Positions 48,951-60,480 of a DNA stretch of 64,000 nt are shown in pieces. Location of the stretch: contig NC_091012.1 of NCBI RefSeq assembly GCF_041146395.1, positions 14,622,193-14,686,192 on the forward strand, read 5' to 3'. The DNA comes from Eulemur rufifrons (Eukaryota; Chordata; Mammalia; Primates; Lemuridae). Under the pieces are notes generated by a model, which worked only from the letters and a program-made list of their open reading frames with translations, did no database searches and was not told where the DNA came from. The position numbers were made by a program, and so were the translations under genes. Numbering within the stretch: position 1 is the first letter of the stretch; each line of letters starts with the position of its first letter.

Positions 48951-49967
48951 TAAATACCCCTGAAATTTAGAATACACCCATCCCTGATGCACAAGAATGT
49001 AATTGTGTATCCAAATGGAGTGCTTATTCTTTGGACAGATGCCTAAAGAGCAGTTTAATCATTTGTTTGTTAATTATAATTCTATGGTGAAATTTATCAA
49101 ACACATATGATAGTGAGAATGTTATATTATTTTGTAAGGTCATAATTCATTTTCAGTAATTCTCCAACAGAGAAAAACTCATGAAATATTCAAATAAGTT
49201 GAAATAGAAACAAATATTGACTAAAACTAAAGATGTGAAACCCATTAATAATTTCAAAAGTGTGATCAGATACAGGTTTAAGTGTGTATTTAGCAAATTT
49301 TACCCATTCAATAGGCAGTAAAGATTTTCATAACATATTTGTGAGGGCGTCAATTGAAAGAATTTTAAAGCTAGAAAGAATGGCAAAAATCACCTGAATA
49401 TGATTCTGCTGTTTACAGAAACTAGAATCTGAGAAATCTCACTTGGTGTAAGCAGCAGAGTCAAGAGAAATGAGGACCGTCTTGCACATCTGGGTGTAAC
49501 TCCATCCCCTAAGTCTCCAGTGCTATTACCACCACCTTCCCCACAACTTCTCCCTGTACTCCAATGGCAGCAGGGGGAATTCTGATTAAATACTCCCTCA
49601 AAGGACCTTATTATTAAATTCCCTTTCCTCTTGGACTCCCAATGGCTCATCCAGGTGTGTTCACACGTACCAGACCTCCAGGCCCTGAGACTTCACAGTT
49701 TAGATCCCAGACCAGGCTTAGACCAAAGAGAGTACTCAGGCTTCCAAGGTAAAATGACAGGAGAAATCCAACCCATATATGACCCTCCTTTGACATTGGG
49801 ATGACCAATACCAGAGTCCACATGAAATGATTCACAATTATCTATATATCTGACTGCACCCCCAGGGAGCAATGTCCTTATTAGAGAAAGCAATCTGAAA
49901 TATGCACCAAGCCATTATTTCTCCAATGATTCTGCTACACAAAAAGCATTAGAAGCACCAGAATAGG
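48951..49967. other. AT-rich unique DNA, no gene seen
   Basis: Nothing recognisable precedes the tandem array. Composition changes sharply at about 49968. Confidence 0.45.
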
Positions 49968-50394
49968 TGAACTGTTACCTGGCACATTCCCTCAAGCCTC
50001 AGGTAAATCCTTGTGCCACACAGGCCCCGTCCCCACTCACCAGAGTTCATCAACGCCTGTCCCCAGGGGGTCTCATGCCAGCTCAGAACCCAGGAGGAGG
50101 GATCACAATGTTTGCCTCTCACCCCGAGGCTGGCCCTCCAATGGGAGCTGGGATCCCAACGAGAGCTCTGCACAAAGGGGTCCTGAGAAGAGGACAGGGA
50201 GACTGTGTACCCTGCCCCCATTGTGGTGCCCGTCCGCTCCGGGTCTGGTTCCCTCACAGCCTCCTTCTGCCCTCCCAGACACCCTAGGAAGCACCATCTC
50301 CCCCTCCACCGCCGCCGCAGGTGGTCACCCCCATGGATCCCAAGGCCAAAGCCACCAAGGCCTGCTGACAGCCTTGGCCTGCGCACCAGGGGGC

Positions 50395-50520
50395 CTTACA
50401 AACACGCATGCGCAAGTCGCTGTCATTATGACAGCAGCCGTTGCCTAGGGGCGCGTCCCTCTGGCGGGAGCCCTCTGCGGCCAGGCCGGGCATGTCCTTG
50501 TCAGTCTCTGGCCTGTCCTC
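50395..50520 (+). promoter_or_regulatory. CpG-rich promoter-like block, copy 1
   Basis: The block has CACGCATGCGC at 50403-50413 (an NRF1-type motif with one mismatch), the perfect dyad CTGTCATTATGACAG at 50420-50434, and GTTGCCTAGGGGCG at 50440-50453, which resembles half of an RFX X-box. GGGCGCGTCC and CTGGCGGGAG follow. There is no TATA box. A splice acceptor lies immediately downstream. Promoter activity is inferred from motif clustering only. Confidence 0.55.
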
Positions 50521-50525
50521 TCCAG

Positions 50526-50679
50526 GATGCCTGCCAGGGGATCGTCCGCGGTTCCAAGGAGAAGAAGGAGGGCTCAGCGGGCGGCAGAAGTCTCCGTCGT
50601 CGCAGCCTGCAGGAAGCAGCAGGGGGATCCCTGGACCTGTCGCCCATCGCCACCTCACAGCCGCCTGCTGGCTGTGTAT
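50526..50679 (+). other. Putative exon with strong splice signals, copy 1
   Basis: The segment sits between TGTCCTCTCCAG (acceptor ending 50525) and GTGAGT (donor from 50680). Its length of 154 bases is not a multiple of three. The copy 3 counterpart is 54704-54857 with both signals intact. In copy 2 the donor (52428) survives but the acceptor side is missing. The coding phase is unknown. Confidence 0.4.
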
Positions 50680-52310
50680 GTGAGTCTCCCCGAGAGTCCA
50701 GGGTCTTCACGCCCGTGAGTCCCAAGGCTCGAACATGCGTATGCCCGTGTGTCCCTCTCTACTCAGGGGTCCACCTTCCTCGGCCGCATTGCCTGGCCCT
50801 GACAGGACCTGCCTGAGTACCTGTGGCTTCTGAGAGAGAGGGAGGGACAGAGAGAGAGATAGAGAGAGAGAGGGAGAGTCTATGTATGTGTGTTCGCAAG
50901 TGGGAGTCACTGGTCTGTCGTGTTCGCCGTTTGCCTCGGGGCTCCTTTAAGTCACCTCGCCGTGAGCCCCTTGGTGCAGTTCCGCTGGGGCTAGGGCCCC
51001 GGTGCCATTCGTTTACCGTGGGGTTCCTGCATGGGGGTAGGATGGTGTGGTTCCTCCTGGTCAAGGGCGGGGGTGCCACCTGAGACCGGCAAGAGGAGGA
51101 ACGTCCTCCCCACCAGGAGGTGAGCCGGTATTCCGACACGAAGAGGATGACAGCCAAGCTGACGACTACCACCACCTCCTCACCAGGAACTCTGGAGGCC
51201 AGAGAGGTGTGCAGGGAAGGCAAGGAAGGAGATTCTGCCTCCCTTGGGCTTCATGCCCTACCTAGGCTCACTGCTGCCTTCTCTGACGGAGGTCAGAGGG
51301 CAGAGAAGCAGAGAATTTTGAGGGAGAACATCTGCCCTCCGCAGGGGCTTTTCTGGCCAGCTCAGCCATCCAAGGTGGCATCCCCGTGACGGTTGGCAGT
51401 GCTTTCTCCTGCCAGCTTGTACCCCAACACCATGCCCCCATATCTTATCACTTCCTCCGTGGTTTCCGAGGGCCTGGACCCTTCTTCATCTGCATGAACC
51501 GTGTGCGCCAGAAAACATTCCCACTCCATCAAGGTCAGCATTGGGGGCATCCACTGCGTGAGGCTTTCCTTCTCCACCGTGACTTCTTAATGACTGGGTA
51601 GGCCTAAGGCCCGTGCCCATCCTCCCAGACATTTGTTTTGCCAGCAAGTCAGTCAAGTCTTGGTGTCAGTGCCCCATCGGTCGTTGCCCATGATTCCTAT
51701 GGGCTGAGCAGCAGCACAACTTGCCTGGCATTGCCTTCTGAGGAAGAGGCTGTTCTCTTGGCGTCCGCTCTGCGTTTGTTCCTTTCTTGCAGGGAGATCT
51801 ATTCTTGCCTTGTTCCTGGGAAGGTTTGCGCAGGGGTGGGCAATGGCTGGCCGGGGCCATTGCCCACCCTTGTTTTCCCTCAGGGGGTGGGAGAGCAGGA
51901 GGAGGGACAGGGTTTTGTGTGGCTCCAGGGTGGTGGTGGCCCTGTTCCCCTTGGCTGAGGTTCGGGGGCTGAGTGCACTGGTGGATAAGCGTTTTGTCTT
52001 CGGTCAAGAATGCCTAGTCTTGCCCAGGCCTGCAGACGCGGGCCTGTGCCTGTGATCCTAGGTAGGCTCTGCTTTCCCTGAGCTCTCCTGGGGCCCTCTG
52101 GGCCCCTGGCAAGGGTGCCTTCTCCCCAAGGTCAGTCTTGGAGCGGGCCGGTCCCACTGGGAAAACACCCCCTCCCTCCTTGCACCCTGCTGGGCTGTCA
52201 GGTCTTAGCCAGGCACCCCTCTCTGGTCATACTTGCTGTCCCCTGGACTTGCCTGGCTGCGCCTTACCTCCTCCCCTGAAGAGCAGAGGGGACAGTCTGC
52301 AGGCCCTGAC

Positions 52311-52582
52311 AATGAAGACTGGGCCTCACAGGCTGAAGGTGGCTCCATGGCGGCATCCAGGAAGCAGCAGCAGCATCCACGGCCCAGTCCACCATCGCCA
52401 CCTCACACCCACCTGCTGGCTGTTTGTGTGAGTCTCCCCGAGAGTCCAAAGTCATCATGCCCCTTACTCGGGAGGTTGGACTGTCCGATTGCCGTGTGCC
52501 CCTTGTACTCACGGGTTTCTCTTTGCCCACCGTGGAGTGGAGCCTGGCCCTCTCAGGAACTGCCTGAGTTTCTTAGGCTTTG

Positions 52583-52613
<31 letters not shown>

Positions 52614-54045
52614 GTGATATGTATATGTGTTGGCAGGTGGGAGCCACTGGTTTGCCTCGGGGCTCCTTGAAGTCACCTTTCCTCGTGTTGAGCCCCTTGG
52701 TGCACTTCTGCTCGGGCTAGAAAGTCCAGTGCCATTCGTTTTCTGTGAAGTTCCTGCTAGGGAGTTGGATGGTCTGGTTCTGTCACGGAGATGGGGCTCC
52801 ACCTGGCACTGGCAAGAGTAGGAACGTCCTCGCTGCCTGGAGGTGAGCCAGCTTTCCCATGCGAAGCAGATGACAGCCAAGCCGATGACAATGACCAGCA
52901 CTTCAACAGGAATTCTGGATGCCAGGGAGAGCTGTGCAGGGAAGGCCCATTAGGAGATTCTGCCTCGCTTTGGCCTCATGCCCTACCTAGGCTCATGCCT
53001 ACCTTCTCTGATGGAGGCCAGAGGGCAGAGAAGCAGAGACTCTGGACGGAGAACATCTGTCCCTCCACAGGGGCCTTTCTGGCTTGCTCAGCCATCCAAG
53101 GCGGCATCCCCGTGGCGGTTGGCAGCGCTTTCTCCTGCCTGGGGGCCAGCTTGTACCCCGACACCATGCCCCCATATCCTTTTTCTTCCTACATGGTTGC
53201 CGATGGCCTGGACCCTTCTTCATCTGCATGATCCGTCTGCGCCAGAAAACATTCCCATTCCATCAAGGTCAGCATTGGGGGCATCCACTGCGTGAGGCTT
53301 TCCTTCTCCACAGTGCCTTCTTAGTGACTGGGTAGGCCTGAGGCCCGTGCCCCTCCGCCCAGCCATTTGTTCTGCCAGGAAGAGAATCAAGTCTTGGTGT
53401 CAGTGCCCCATTGCTCGTTCCCCATGATCCCCATGGGCTGAGCGGCAGCATACCTTTCCAGACCTTTGCCATCTGAGGAAGAGGCTGTTTCACTTGGCGT
53501 CTGCTCTCCCTTCGTTCCTTTCTTGCAGGGAGATCTGTGCTTGGCTTGTTCCTGGGGAAGTGTCGGCAGGGGTGGGCAATGGCTGGCAGGGGCCATTGCC
53601 CGCCACTGTTTTCACTGAGAGTGTGGGGCAGGAGGAGGAGGGACTGCGTTTTGTGTGGCTGCAGGTTGGTGGTGGCCCTGTTCCCCTTCGCTGAGTTTGG
53701 GGGGCTTAGTGCACTGCCTGCCTAACCATTTTCTCTTTGGTCAAGAATGCCCAGTCTTGCCCAGGCCTGCAGAAGCGGGCCTGTGCATGTGTTCCTAGGT
53801 AGGCTCTGCTTTCCCCGAGCTCTCTTGGGTCCCATTGGCCCCTGGAAAGGGTGCCTTCTCCCCAAGGTCAGTCTTGGACCCGGCTGGTCCTGCGCGGGAA
53901 ACACCGCCGCCTCCCTTCGTGTGTCCTGCTGGGCTGTCAGGTCTTAGCCAGGCACCCCTCTCTGGTCATACTTGCTGTCCCCAGGACTTGCCTGGCTGCG
54001 CCTCACCGCCTACCCTGAAGAGCACTGGGGGCAGGCAGGAGCCCA
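52311..54045 (+). repeat. Tandem macro-unit, copy 2, lacking the promoter block
   Basis: It matches copy 1 from about 50590 onward at an offset near 1735 bases (for example the acceptor at 53527 versus 51792). The first 600 or so bases, including the NRF1/dyad block and the first acceptor, are absent. It is more diverged from copies 1 and 3 than those are from each other. The GA tract is shorter (52584-52612). The boundary with copy 3 is approximate. Confidence 0.85.
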
Positions 54046-56487
54046 TGGCGATTAAGACCGGGCCAGTACCTGGTGGCCCCAGGGGCCCTTGGAGGCACAG
54101 GGCACCTAAGTTGATGAACTGTTACCTGGAGCCTTCCCTCGGGCCTCAGGTAACCCCTTGTGCCCCACAGGCCCGGTCCCCACTCACCAGAGTTCATGGC
54201 GGCTGCTGTGGGAGGCCACGCCTGTCCCCAGTGGGTCTCATGCCAGCTCAGATCCCAGGAGGAGGGATGGCAATGTTCGCCTCTCACCCTGAGGCCGGCC
54301 CTCCACTGGGAGCTGGGATCCCAACCATATCTCTGCGCAAAGAGGACCGGGAGGCTGTGCCCCCTCCTCGCCCCTCCCCCAACGCATGGTGGTCCCTGTC
54401 CGCTCCGGGTCTTTTTCCCCTCACAGCCTCCTGCCGCCCTTCCAGACACCCTAGGCAGCACCATCTCGTCCTCCACCGCCACCGCAGGTGGGCACCCCCG
54501 TCAACATGGCCGGATCGCGCGGCCAAAGCCGCCCTGGCCTTCTGACAGCCTTGGCCGGCCAGGGGAGCCGGCCTTACAACCGCGCATGCGCAAGTCGCTG
54601 TCATTATGACAGCAGCCGTTGCCTAGGGGCGCGTCCCTCTGGCGGGAGCCCTCTGCGGCCAGGCCGGGCATGTCCTTGTCAGTCTCTGGCCTGTCCTCTC
54701 CAGGATGCCTGCCAGGGGATCGTCCGCGGTTCCAAGGAGAAGGAGGAGGGCTCAGCGGGCGGCAGAAGTCTCCGTCGTCGCAGCCTGAAGGAAGCAGCAG
54801 GGGGATCCCTGGACCTGTCGCCCATCGCCACCTCACAGCCTCCTGCTGGCTGTGTATGTGAGTCTCCCCGAGAGTCCAGGGTCTTCACGCCCGTGAGTCC
54901 CAAGACTCGACTATGCGTATGCCCGTGTGTCCCTCTGTACTCAGGGGTCCACCTTCCTCGGCCGCAGAGCCTGGCCCTGACAGGACCTGCCTGAGTACCT
55001 GTGGCTTCTGAGAGAGAGAGGGACAGAGAGAGAGATAGAGAGAGAGAGGGAGAGTCTATGTATGTGTGTTCGCAAGTGGGAGTAACTGGTCTGTGGTGTT
55101 CGCCGTTTGCCTCGGGGCTCCTTTAAGTCACCTCGCCGTGAGCCCCTTGGTGCAGTTCCGCTGGGGCTAGGGGCCCGGTGCCATTCGTTTACCGTGGGGT
55201 TCCTGCATGGGGGTAGGATGGTGTGGTTCCTCCTGGTCAAGGGCGGGGTGCCACCTGAGACCGGCAAGAGGAGGAACGTCCTCCCCACCAGGAAGTGAGC
55301 CGGTATTCCAACACGAAGAGGATAACAGCCAAGCTGACGACTACCACCACCACCTCACCAGGAACTCTGGAGGCCAGAGAGGTGTGCAGGGAAGGCCAGG
55401 AAAGAGATTCTGCCTCCCTTGGGCCTCATGCCCTACCTAGGCTCACGCCTGCCTTCTCCGCTGGAGGCCGGAGGGAAGAGAAGCAGAGACTATGGAGGGA
55501 GAACATCTGCCCTCCACAGGGGCTTTTTTGGCTAGCTCAGCCATCCAAGGTGGCATCCCCGTGACGGTTGGCAGTGCTTTCTCCTGCCAGCTTGTACCCC
55601 AACACCATGCCCCCACATCTTATCACTTCCTCCACGGTTTCCGAGGGCCTGGACCCTTCTTCATCTGGATGAACCGTGTGTGCCAGAAAACATTCCCACT
55701 CCATCAAGGTCAGCATTGGGGGCATCCACGGCGTGAGGCTTTCCTTCTCCACCGTGACTTCTTAATGAATGGGTAGGCCTGAGGCCCGTACCCATCCTCC
55801 CAGACATTTGTTTTGCCAGCAAGGGAGTCAAGTCTTGGTGTCAGTGCCCCATCAGTCGTTGCCCATGATTCATATGGGCTGAGCGGCAGCACACCTTGCC
55901 TGGCATTGCCTTCTGAGGAAGAGGCTGTTCTCTTGGCGTCCGCTCTGCGTTTGTTCCTTTCTTGCAGGGAGACCTATACTTGCCTTGCTCCTGAGGAGGT
56001 TTGCGCAGGGGTGGGCAATGGCTGGCAGGGGCCATTGCCCACCCTTGTTTTCCCTCAGGGGCTGGGAGAGCAGGAGGAGGGACAGGGTTATGTGTGGCTG
56101 TAGGGTGGTGGTGGCCCTGTTCCCCTTGGCTGAGGTCCGGGGGCTGAGTGCACTGGTGGATAAGCGTTTTGTCTTCGGTCAAGAATGCCTAGTCTTGCCC
56201 AGGCCTGCAGACGCGGGCCTGTGCCTGTGGTCCTAGGTAGGCTCTGCTTTCCCCGAGCTCTCCTGGGGCCCTCTGGGCCCCTGGCAAGGGTGCCTCCTCC
56301 CCAAGGTCAGTCTTGGAGCGGGCCGGTCCCGCTGGGAAAACACCCTCTCCCTCCTTGCACCCTGCTGGGCTGTCAGGTCTTAGCCAGGCACCCCTCTCTG
56401 GTCCTAGTTGCTGTCCCCTGGACTTGCCTGGCTGCGCCTTACCTCCTACCCTGAAGAGCAGAGGGGACAGTCCGCAGGCCCTGGCAG
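54046..56487 (+). repeat. Tandem macro-unit, copy 3
   Basis: It carries the complete leader from 54115, the promoter-like block, the 54704-54857 exon-like segment, the GA tract at 55010-55053 and the acceptor at 55967. It is nearly identical to copy 1 over hundreds of bases from 54581 on. Near 54200 it has about 20 extra bases (a GGCGGCTGCTG-containing insert). It ends abruptly at about 56487 where antisense L1 begins. Confidence 0.88.
54575..54700 (+). promoter_or_regulatory. CpG-rich promoter-like block, copy 3
   Basis: It has a perfect NRF1-type CGCGCATGCGCA at 54581-54592, the dyad CTGTCATTATGACAG at 54598-54612 and GTTGCCTAGGGGCG at 54618-54631. Just upstream, CAACATGGCCGG (54503-54514) resembles a YY1-type CpG-island element. 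The GC content is high with many CpG. It is the best-preserved promoter candidate of the window; a bidirectional promoter is possible. Confidence 0.6.
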
Positions 56488-57405
56488 GTATCTTTGTCAT
56501 AGAATGTCTTTTGTTCTTTTGAGTACATTCCCAATAATGCAATTGCTGGATCAAATGGTAGGTCTACTTGAATCTGTTTAAGGTATCTCCATATTGCTTT
56601 CCACAGGGATTGCACTAGTTTTCAGTCCCACCAGCAGTGTATGAGTGTTTCTGTCTTTCCGCATTCACGCCAACATTTATTGTTTTGGGACTTTTTGATA
56701 AAGGCCATTCTCACTGGAGTTAAGTGATATCTCATTGTGGTTTTGATTTGCATTTCCCTGATGATTAGAGATGTTGAGCATTTTTTCATATGTTTGTTGG
56801 CCATTCTTCAATCTTCTTTTGAAAAATTTCTATTCATGTCCTTTGCCCACTTTTTGATAGGGTTGTTTGATTTTTTCTTGCTTATTTTCCTGAGTTCTGA
56901 ATAGATTCTAGTTACCAATCCTTTGTCGGATGTGTAGCATGCGAATATTTTTTCCCATTCTGTAGATTGTCTGTTTGCTCTCGTGACTGTCTCTTTGGTT
57001 GTGCAGAAGCTTTTTAATTTAATCAGGTCCCATTTATTTATTTTTGTTGTTGCTGTGATTGCCTTTGGGGTCTTCCTCATAAATTCTTTGCCTAGGCCAA
57101 TGTATAGAAGAGTCTTTCCCACATTTTCTTCTAGAATTTCAATAGTTTCACTCCTAAGGTTTAAGTCTGTTATCCACCGTGATTTGATTTTTGTGAGAGG
57201 TGAAAGCTACGGGTCCTGTTTCAGTCTTCTACATATGTCTATCCAATTTTCCCAGCACCATTTATTGAATAAGGATTATTTTCTGCAAGTATGTTTTTGT
57301 CTGCTTTGTCAAAGTTTAGATGGCTACATGAGGATGGTTTTATATCTGGATTTTCTGTCCTGTTCCACTGGTCTGTGTCCCTGCACTTGTACCTGAACTT
57401 TTATG
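56488..57405 (-). mobile_element. L1 ORF2 fragment, antisense
   Basis: Plus-strand sequence reads as reverse-complement L1 ORF2 C-terminal half: GCAATTGCTGGATCAAATGG near 56539, TCCCACCAGCAGTGTATGAG near 56625 and TTTGATTTGCATTTCCCTGA near 56742, then further 5' ORF2 sequence to about 57405. Broken minus-strand frames (56808-57122) carry typical ORF2 words. The 3' end of the element is missing at the junction with the tandem array. It is dead. Confidence 0.85.
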
Positions 57406-57611
57406 TTAAACTTTTAAAATTATTTATAAATGTAACTCAAAATAGATTCTTGCTGGATTTGACTATAGGTATTATATCAAAGGTAGCATTTTATAACCCA
57501 TTCTTCAAACATTGCCTGTGGAAGTTAAGAGCCTTCAGTGGGTTTCCTATAGAGCCACACATAGATACCACACAGGCAGTTTATAAAGTATAAGAAATGT
57601 CTTAATGCTTC
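57406..57611. other. Short unique segment between two L1 pieces
   Basis: No repeat or gene was recognised. It probably represents pre-insertion DNA. Confidence 0.4.
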
Positions 57612-58398
57612 ATCACTTGACATTTTCTTTACTTTTTTATTGATACATAATAATTGTACATATTCATGAAGTACATGTTATATTTTGATAGAAGCATATA
57701 ACATATAATGATCAAATCAGGGTAATTGGGACATGATTCACCTGAAACATTTATCATTGCCTTCTGTTGCGAACATTTGAAGACTTGTAGCTATTTTGAA
57801 ATATAATAAATTATTGTTAACTATAGTTGCCCTATTGCACTATTGAACACTAGAACTTTTTCCTTATATTTAACAGTATTACCCATTAACCAACACCTCT
57901 TCATTACTCCTTCCCACCACCCTTACCAAGACCATTCTATTCACTACACCATTCTATTCACTACCTCCATGAGATCAATTATTTTTAGGTCCCATATAGG
58001 AGTGTAAAAATGAAATATTTGTCTTTTTGTGCCTGGCTTATTTCACTTAAAATAATGTCCTCCAGATACATCCATGTTTCTGCAAATGACAAAATTTCCT
58101 TCTTTTCATGGCTAAATAACACTCCATTGTGTACATACACATCTTTCATATCCATTCATCCCTTGAGAAACACTTAAGCTGATTCCACATTTTAGCCATT
58201 GTGAATAATGCTGCAATAAACACCGAAGTGCAAGTATCTCTGGTTACATTTTATGTCTTTGCCTCACCCAAGCGAGGTTTAGAGGCATGCCCTTCTGCTC
58301 TACAATACTCACCATGTTTATGCCCATTAGTTGTGAGTTTACTTCCCCTAACCCCCTACTCCCTGGAGAATATTGCTACCATTATCGCTTGACATTTT
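57612..58398 (-). mobile_element. 5'-truncated L1 (3' UTR part), antisense, with duplications
   Basis: ATCACTTGACATTTT at 57612-57626 and ATCGCTTGACATTTT at 58384-58398 form a 15-base duplication with one difference. The insert reads as an antisense L1 3' end (TGATACATAATAATTGTACA, CACTCCATTGTGTACATACA, AATAATGCTGCAATAAACAC). It holds only 3' UTR and adjoining sequence, with no coding capacity. Confidence 0.85.
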
Positions 58399-58454
58399 AA
58401 CCAAAGAAAAAACCACACTTTTATAGGTTTAACTTACTGTGACATTTTCTTCTG

Positions 58455-58580
58455 TTTTTTTTTTTTTTTTTTTTTCCCTTCAGGTATCTCCAGGGCAGCT
58501 TATTAGAAAGGGTAATCTGAACTTTTGTACCCCAATAATAAGCTGAAATTAAAATAAATAAATAAATAAATAATAAAAGT
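58455..58580 (+). mobile_element. L1 3' tail with poly(T) and (AAAT)n
   Basis: A T run at 58457-58478 is followed by TAATCTGAACTTTTGTACCC and CCAATAATAAGCTGAAATTA, an L1-type 3' end, and then (AAAT)n to 58575. Confidence 0.6.
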
Positions 58581-60125
58581 AAATTAAAAAATTAAAAACA
58601 AAATAAAGGACAGCTCATGCTTAATGGTGTTTCCAGAAAACAACGCAGTCAACCAGCCTAACCATAGAACAGTAAAATAGTGAGTACAACTAGGTTGCCA
58701 AGGGCAGATGACAGACCCCTTATACTAAAAGCATCCCAGCCATCCTCAGTCATTTCAGCCATTTGGCTGTCCTTTTTCAGGGATCAGTTTGAGAAATTGA
58801 TATCAATTATTTATTAATTTCAAGGGCCTACATATGAATTTTCAATTTCTGTTTTAATCTTACACTGTGTAGAGGAAGGGAAAGCCAGTTACCAAATAAG
58901 CAATTCCAGAAAATGTGTAGCTCTTTATGTGATGCATTTACCTTAAGATAATGTTGAGCATAATGAAAAGGAGAGGTGGTTTTTATTGGAAGTTTCTGAA
59001 GAAAAAAATATTTCTTTATGAGTTATCGGCCTGAAGTAATGCATACTACTTTGGAAACTATTCTTGGAAGAAGGAACAGCTTGTCTTACATTGGCAGCCA
59101 AATGTATCTGCATTGATATATACCTAATCAAGCATGAGCACCTTTGAGGTACACAATCACAGATATACTTTGAAAATACCCTAAGATGAACCATTCAATT
59201 TTATTGAAAAGGCATTAACAACAAAAATAAGCCCCATTGGGTTGTCCTTTGAACATTATTAACACATTGGATTACAAGTGTTGATTTTCAGAACACAGTT
59301 TGGAAAATGCTACTTTAGAATATCAATGTCCTTATCCGCATTTTTACAGTTAAAAATATAACTAGCTTATAAAATTAATTTTGTTTCTAATGTACTAGTT
59401 TTTTGCTAATTAAATTATCTGTAACTGCTACATTTAATTAAAAATTGCAAGTTTACACTCATAATAATGTCACTGTCCTCTTTCGCTTATAACAATAGTC
59501 ATGATCAAATTGTGTTTCAGACAAACCGGACCCTGACTCTGCCCAAAATCGTGGGTTTTGGTACCTTAATAAGTAATCACTAAATGCTTTTGTTCAGACA
59601 AGGCCCTAAATCTATGAGTAAAAAACCACTCTACTTTGGCTAGAGTCCCAGTGTTTTTTGAATTCAGATGATTCTGATGTTTCCATATGTAATACAAATG
59701 TAGTTCCAAAGATTAACCTTGCTCACACAAGTACATTTTATGCTTTTTTCCTCCCTAACTTAGTCTAATTTTTAGAAGTCTCCCTTTGGAAGTACAGTAA
59801 GTTTTAATTTGCTGTCATTAAGTTTTAGAAATGATCATATGACATATTCACTGTTGGTGAAAGAAAGGTTTCTTGAGAAAATTAATAGGGAACATTGGCT
59901 TTTAGGAAAGATTTTGAAAAACGTGTGAGGGGGTAGTATTGCTTGTTCTCAGTGGGAGAGGTGAGCCATTAGAATCACTTATGCAACATTTTTCAATATA
60001 CATATATGCAAATATGCATCTTCCCACCACCACCTTCCCTCCACGTCTAGGCACTCACAAGCCCTTTAAGAAAATGGGGAAGAATGTGAGGCAGAATTAC
60101 ATGAACAAAAGCATCCCAGGTGATT
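58581..60125. other. AT-rich unique DNA, no gene seen
   Basis: No exon, domain or confident repeat was recognised. Confidence 0.45.
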
Positions 60126-60144
60126 CTGATCTCAACCCTAAAGC

Positions 60145-60300
60145 AATCATTCCCAAGCTTTGCTGTACATTGGCATCACCTGGGAACTTTAAAATAATTC
60201 TGATGCCCAAGTCACATCCAATGCCAACTAAGTCAGAATGCCTCAAGTTGAAAGTCAGGCTGTTTTTAAAGTTCTTCAGATAATTTCTGTGTGCAGTAAA
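60145..60300 (-). mobile_element. MER5-like DNA transposon fragment
   Basis: CATTGGCATCACCTGGGAAC and AATTCTGATGCCCAAGTCAC occur in the MER5 order, followed by a degenerate second half. The orientation is tentative. Confidence 0.6.
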
Positions 60301-60329
60301 GGAGGGACAATGCTGCTTACTTTGCATGT

Positions 60330-60480
60330 AGGAGGATGAACTGTTCCTATCGGTGGGACTTTGGGCAGGTCAGTTTTAAGCCTTGGTTTCCTTACCTGTA
60401 AAATGAGTTGAGTTAAATGTCCTGTGAGGTTGGGTGGTCCTTTCCATCTTATAACTTCAAATTCTGTGTTTTGAAATCAA
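60330..60480 (+). mobile_element. MIR SINE fragment
   Basis: GACTTTGGGCAGGTCAGTTT, then TTTCCTTACCTGTAAAATGA and CCTTTCCATCTTATAACTTC fit the MIR centre and 3' part. Confidence 0.7.

Larger units (their letters stand above)
49968..52310 (+). repeat. Tandem macro-unit, copy 1
   Basis: The copy starts at TGAACTGTTACC and ends near GGACAGTCTGCAGGCCCTGA (52291-52310). It aligns with copy 3 at offsets of 4147-4178 bases along its whole length. In order it holds a GC-rich leader, the promoter-like block (50395-50520), an acceptor at 50525 and donor at 50680 framing a 154-base segment, a GA tract at 50832-50880, and an acceptor after a perfect polypyrimidine run at 51792. Open frames occur on both strands but none is kept in phase among all three copies. 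No protein family was recognised. It may be a duplicated noncoding or pseudogenised transcription unit. Confidence 0.88.

Noticed and set aside
50205..50816. 203-residue plus-strand frame in tandem copy 1 (and a 168-residue one at 54488-54994)
   Set aside because: It runs through the promoter-like block and both splice signals, is rich in Arg/Pro/Ser as GC-rich DNA gives, and is not maintained in copy 2.
50759..51223. Antisense 154-residue frame in tandem copy 1 with a hydrophobic VVVVVSLAVILFVSE stretch recalling the first membrane segment of ERGIC-family proteins
   Set aside because: The resemblance covers about 20 hydrophobic residues only, the next conserved ERGIC regions do not follow, and the frame is not kept in phase with the neighbouring frame in copy 3.
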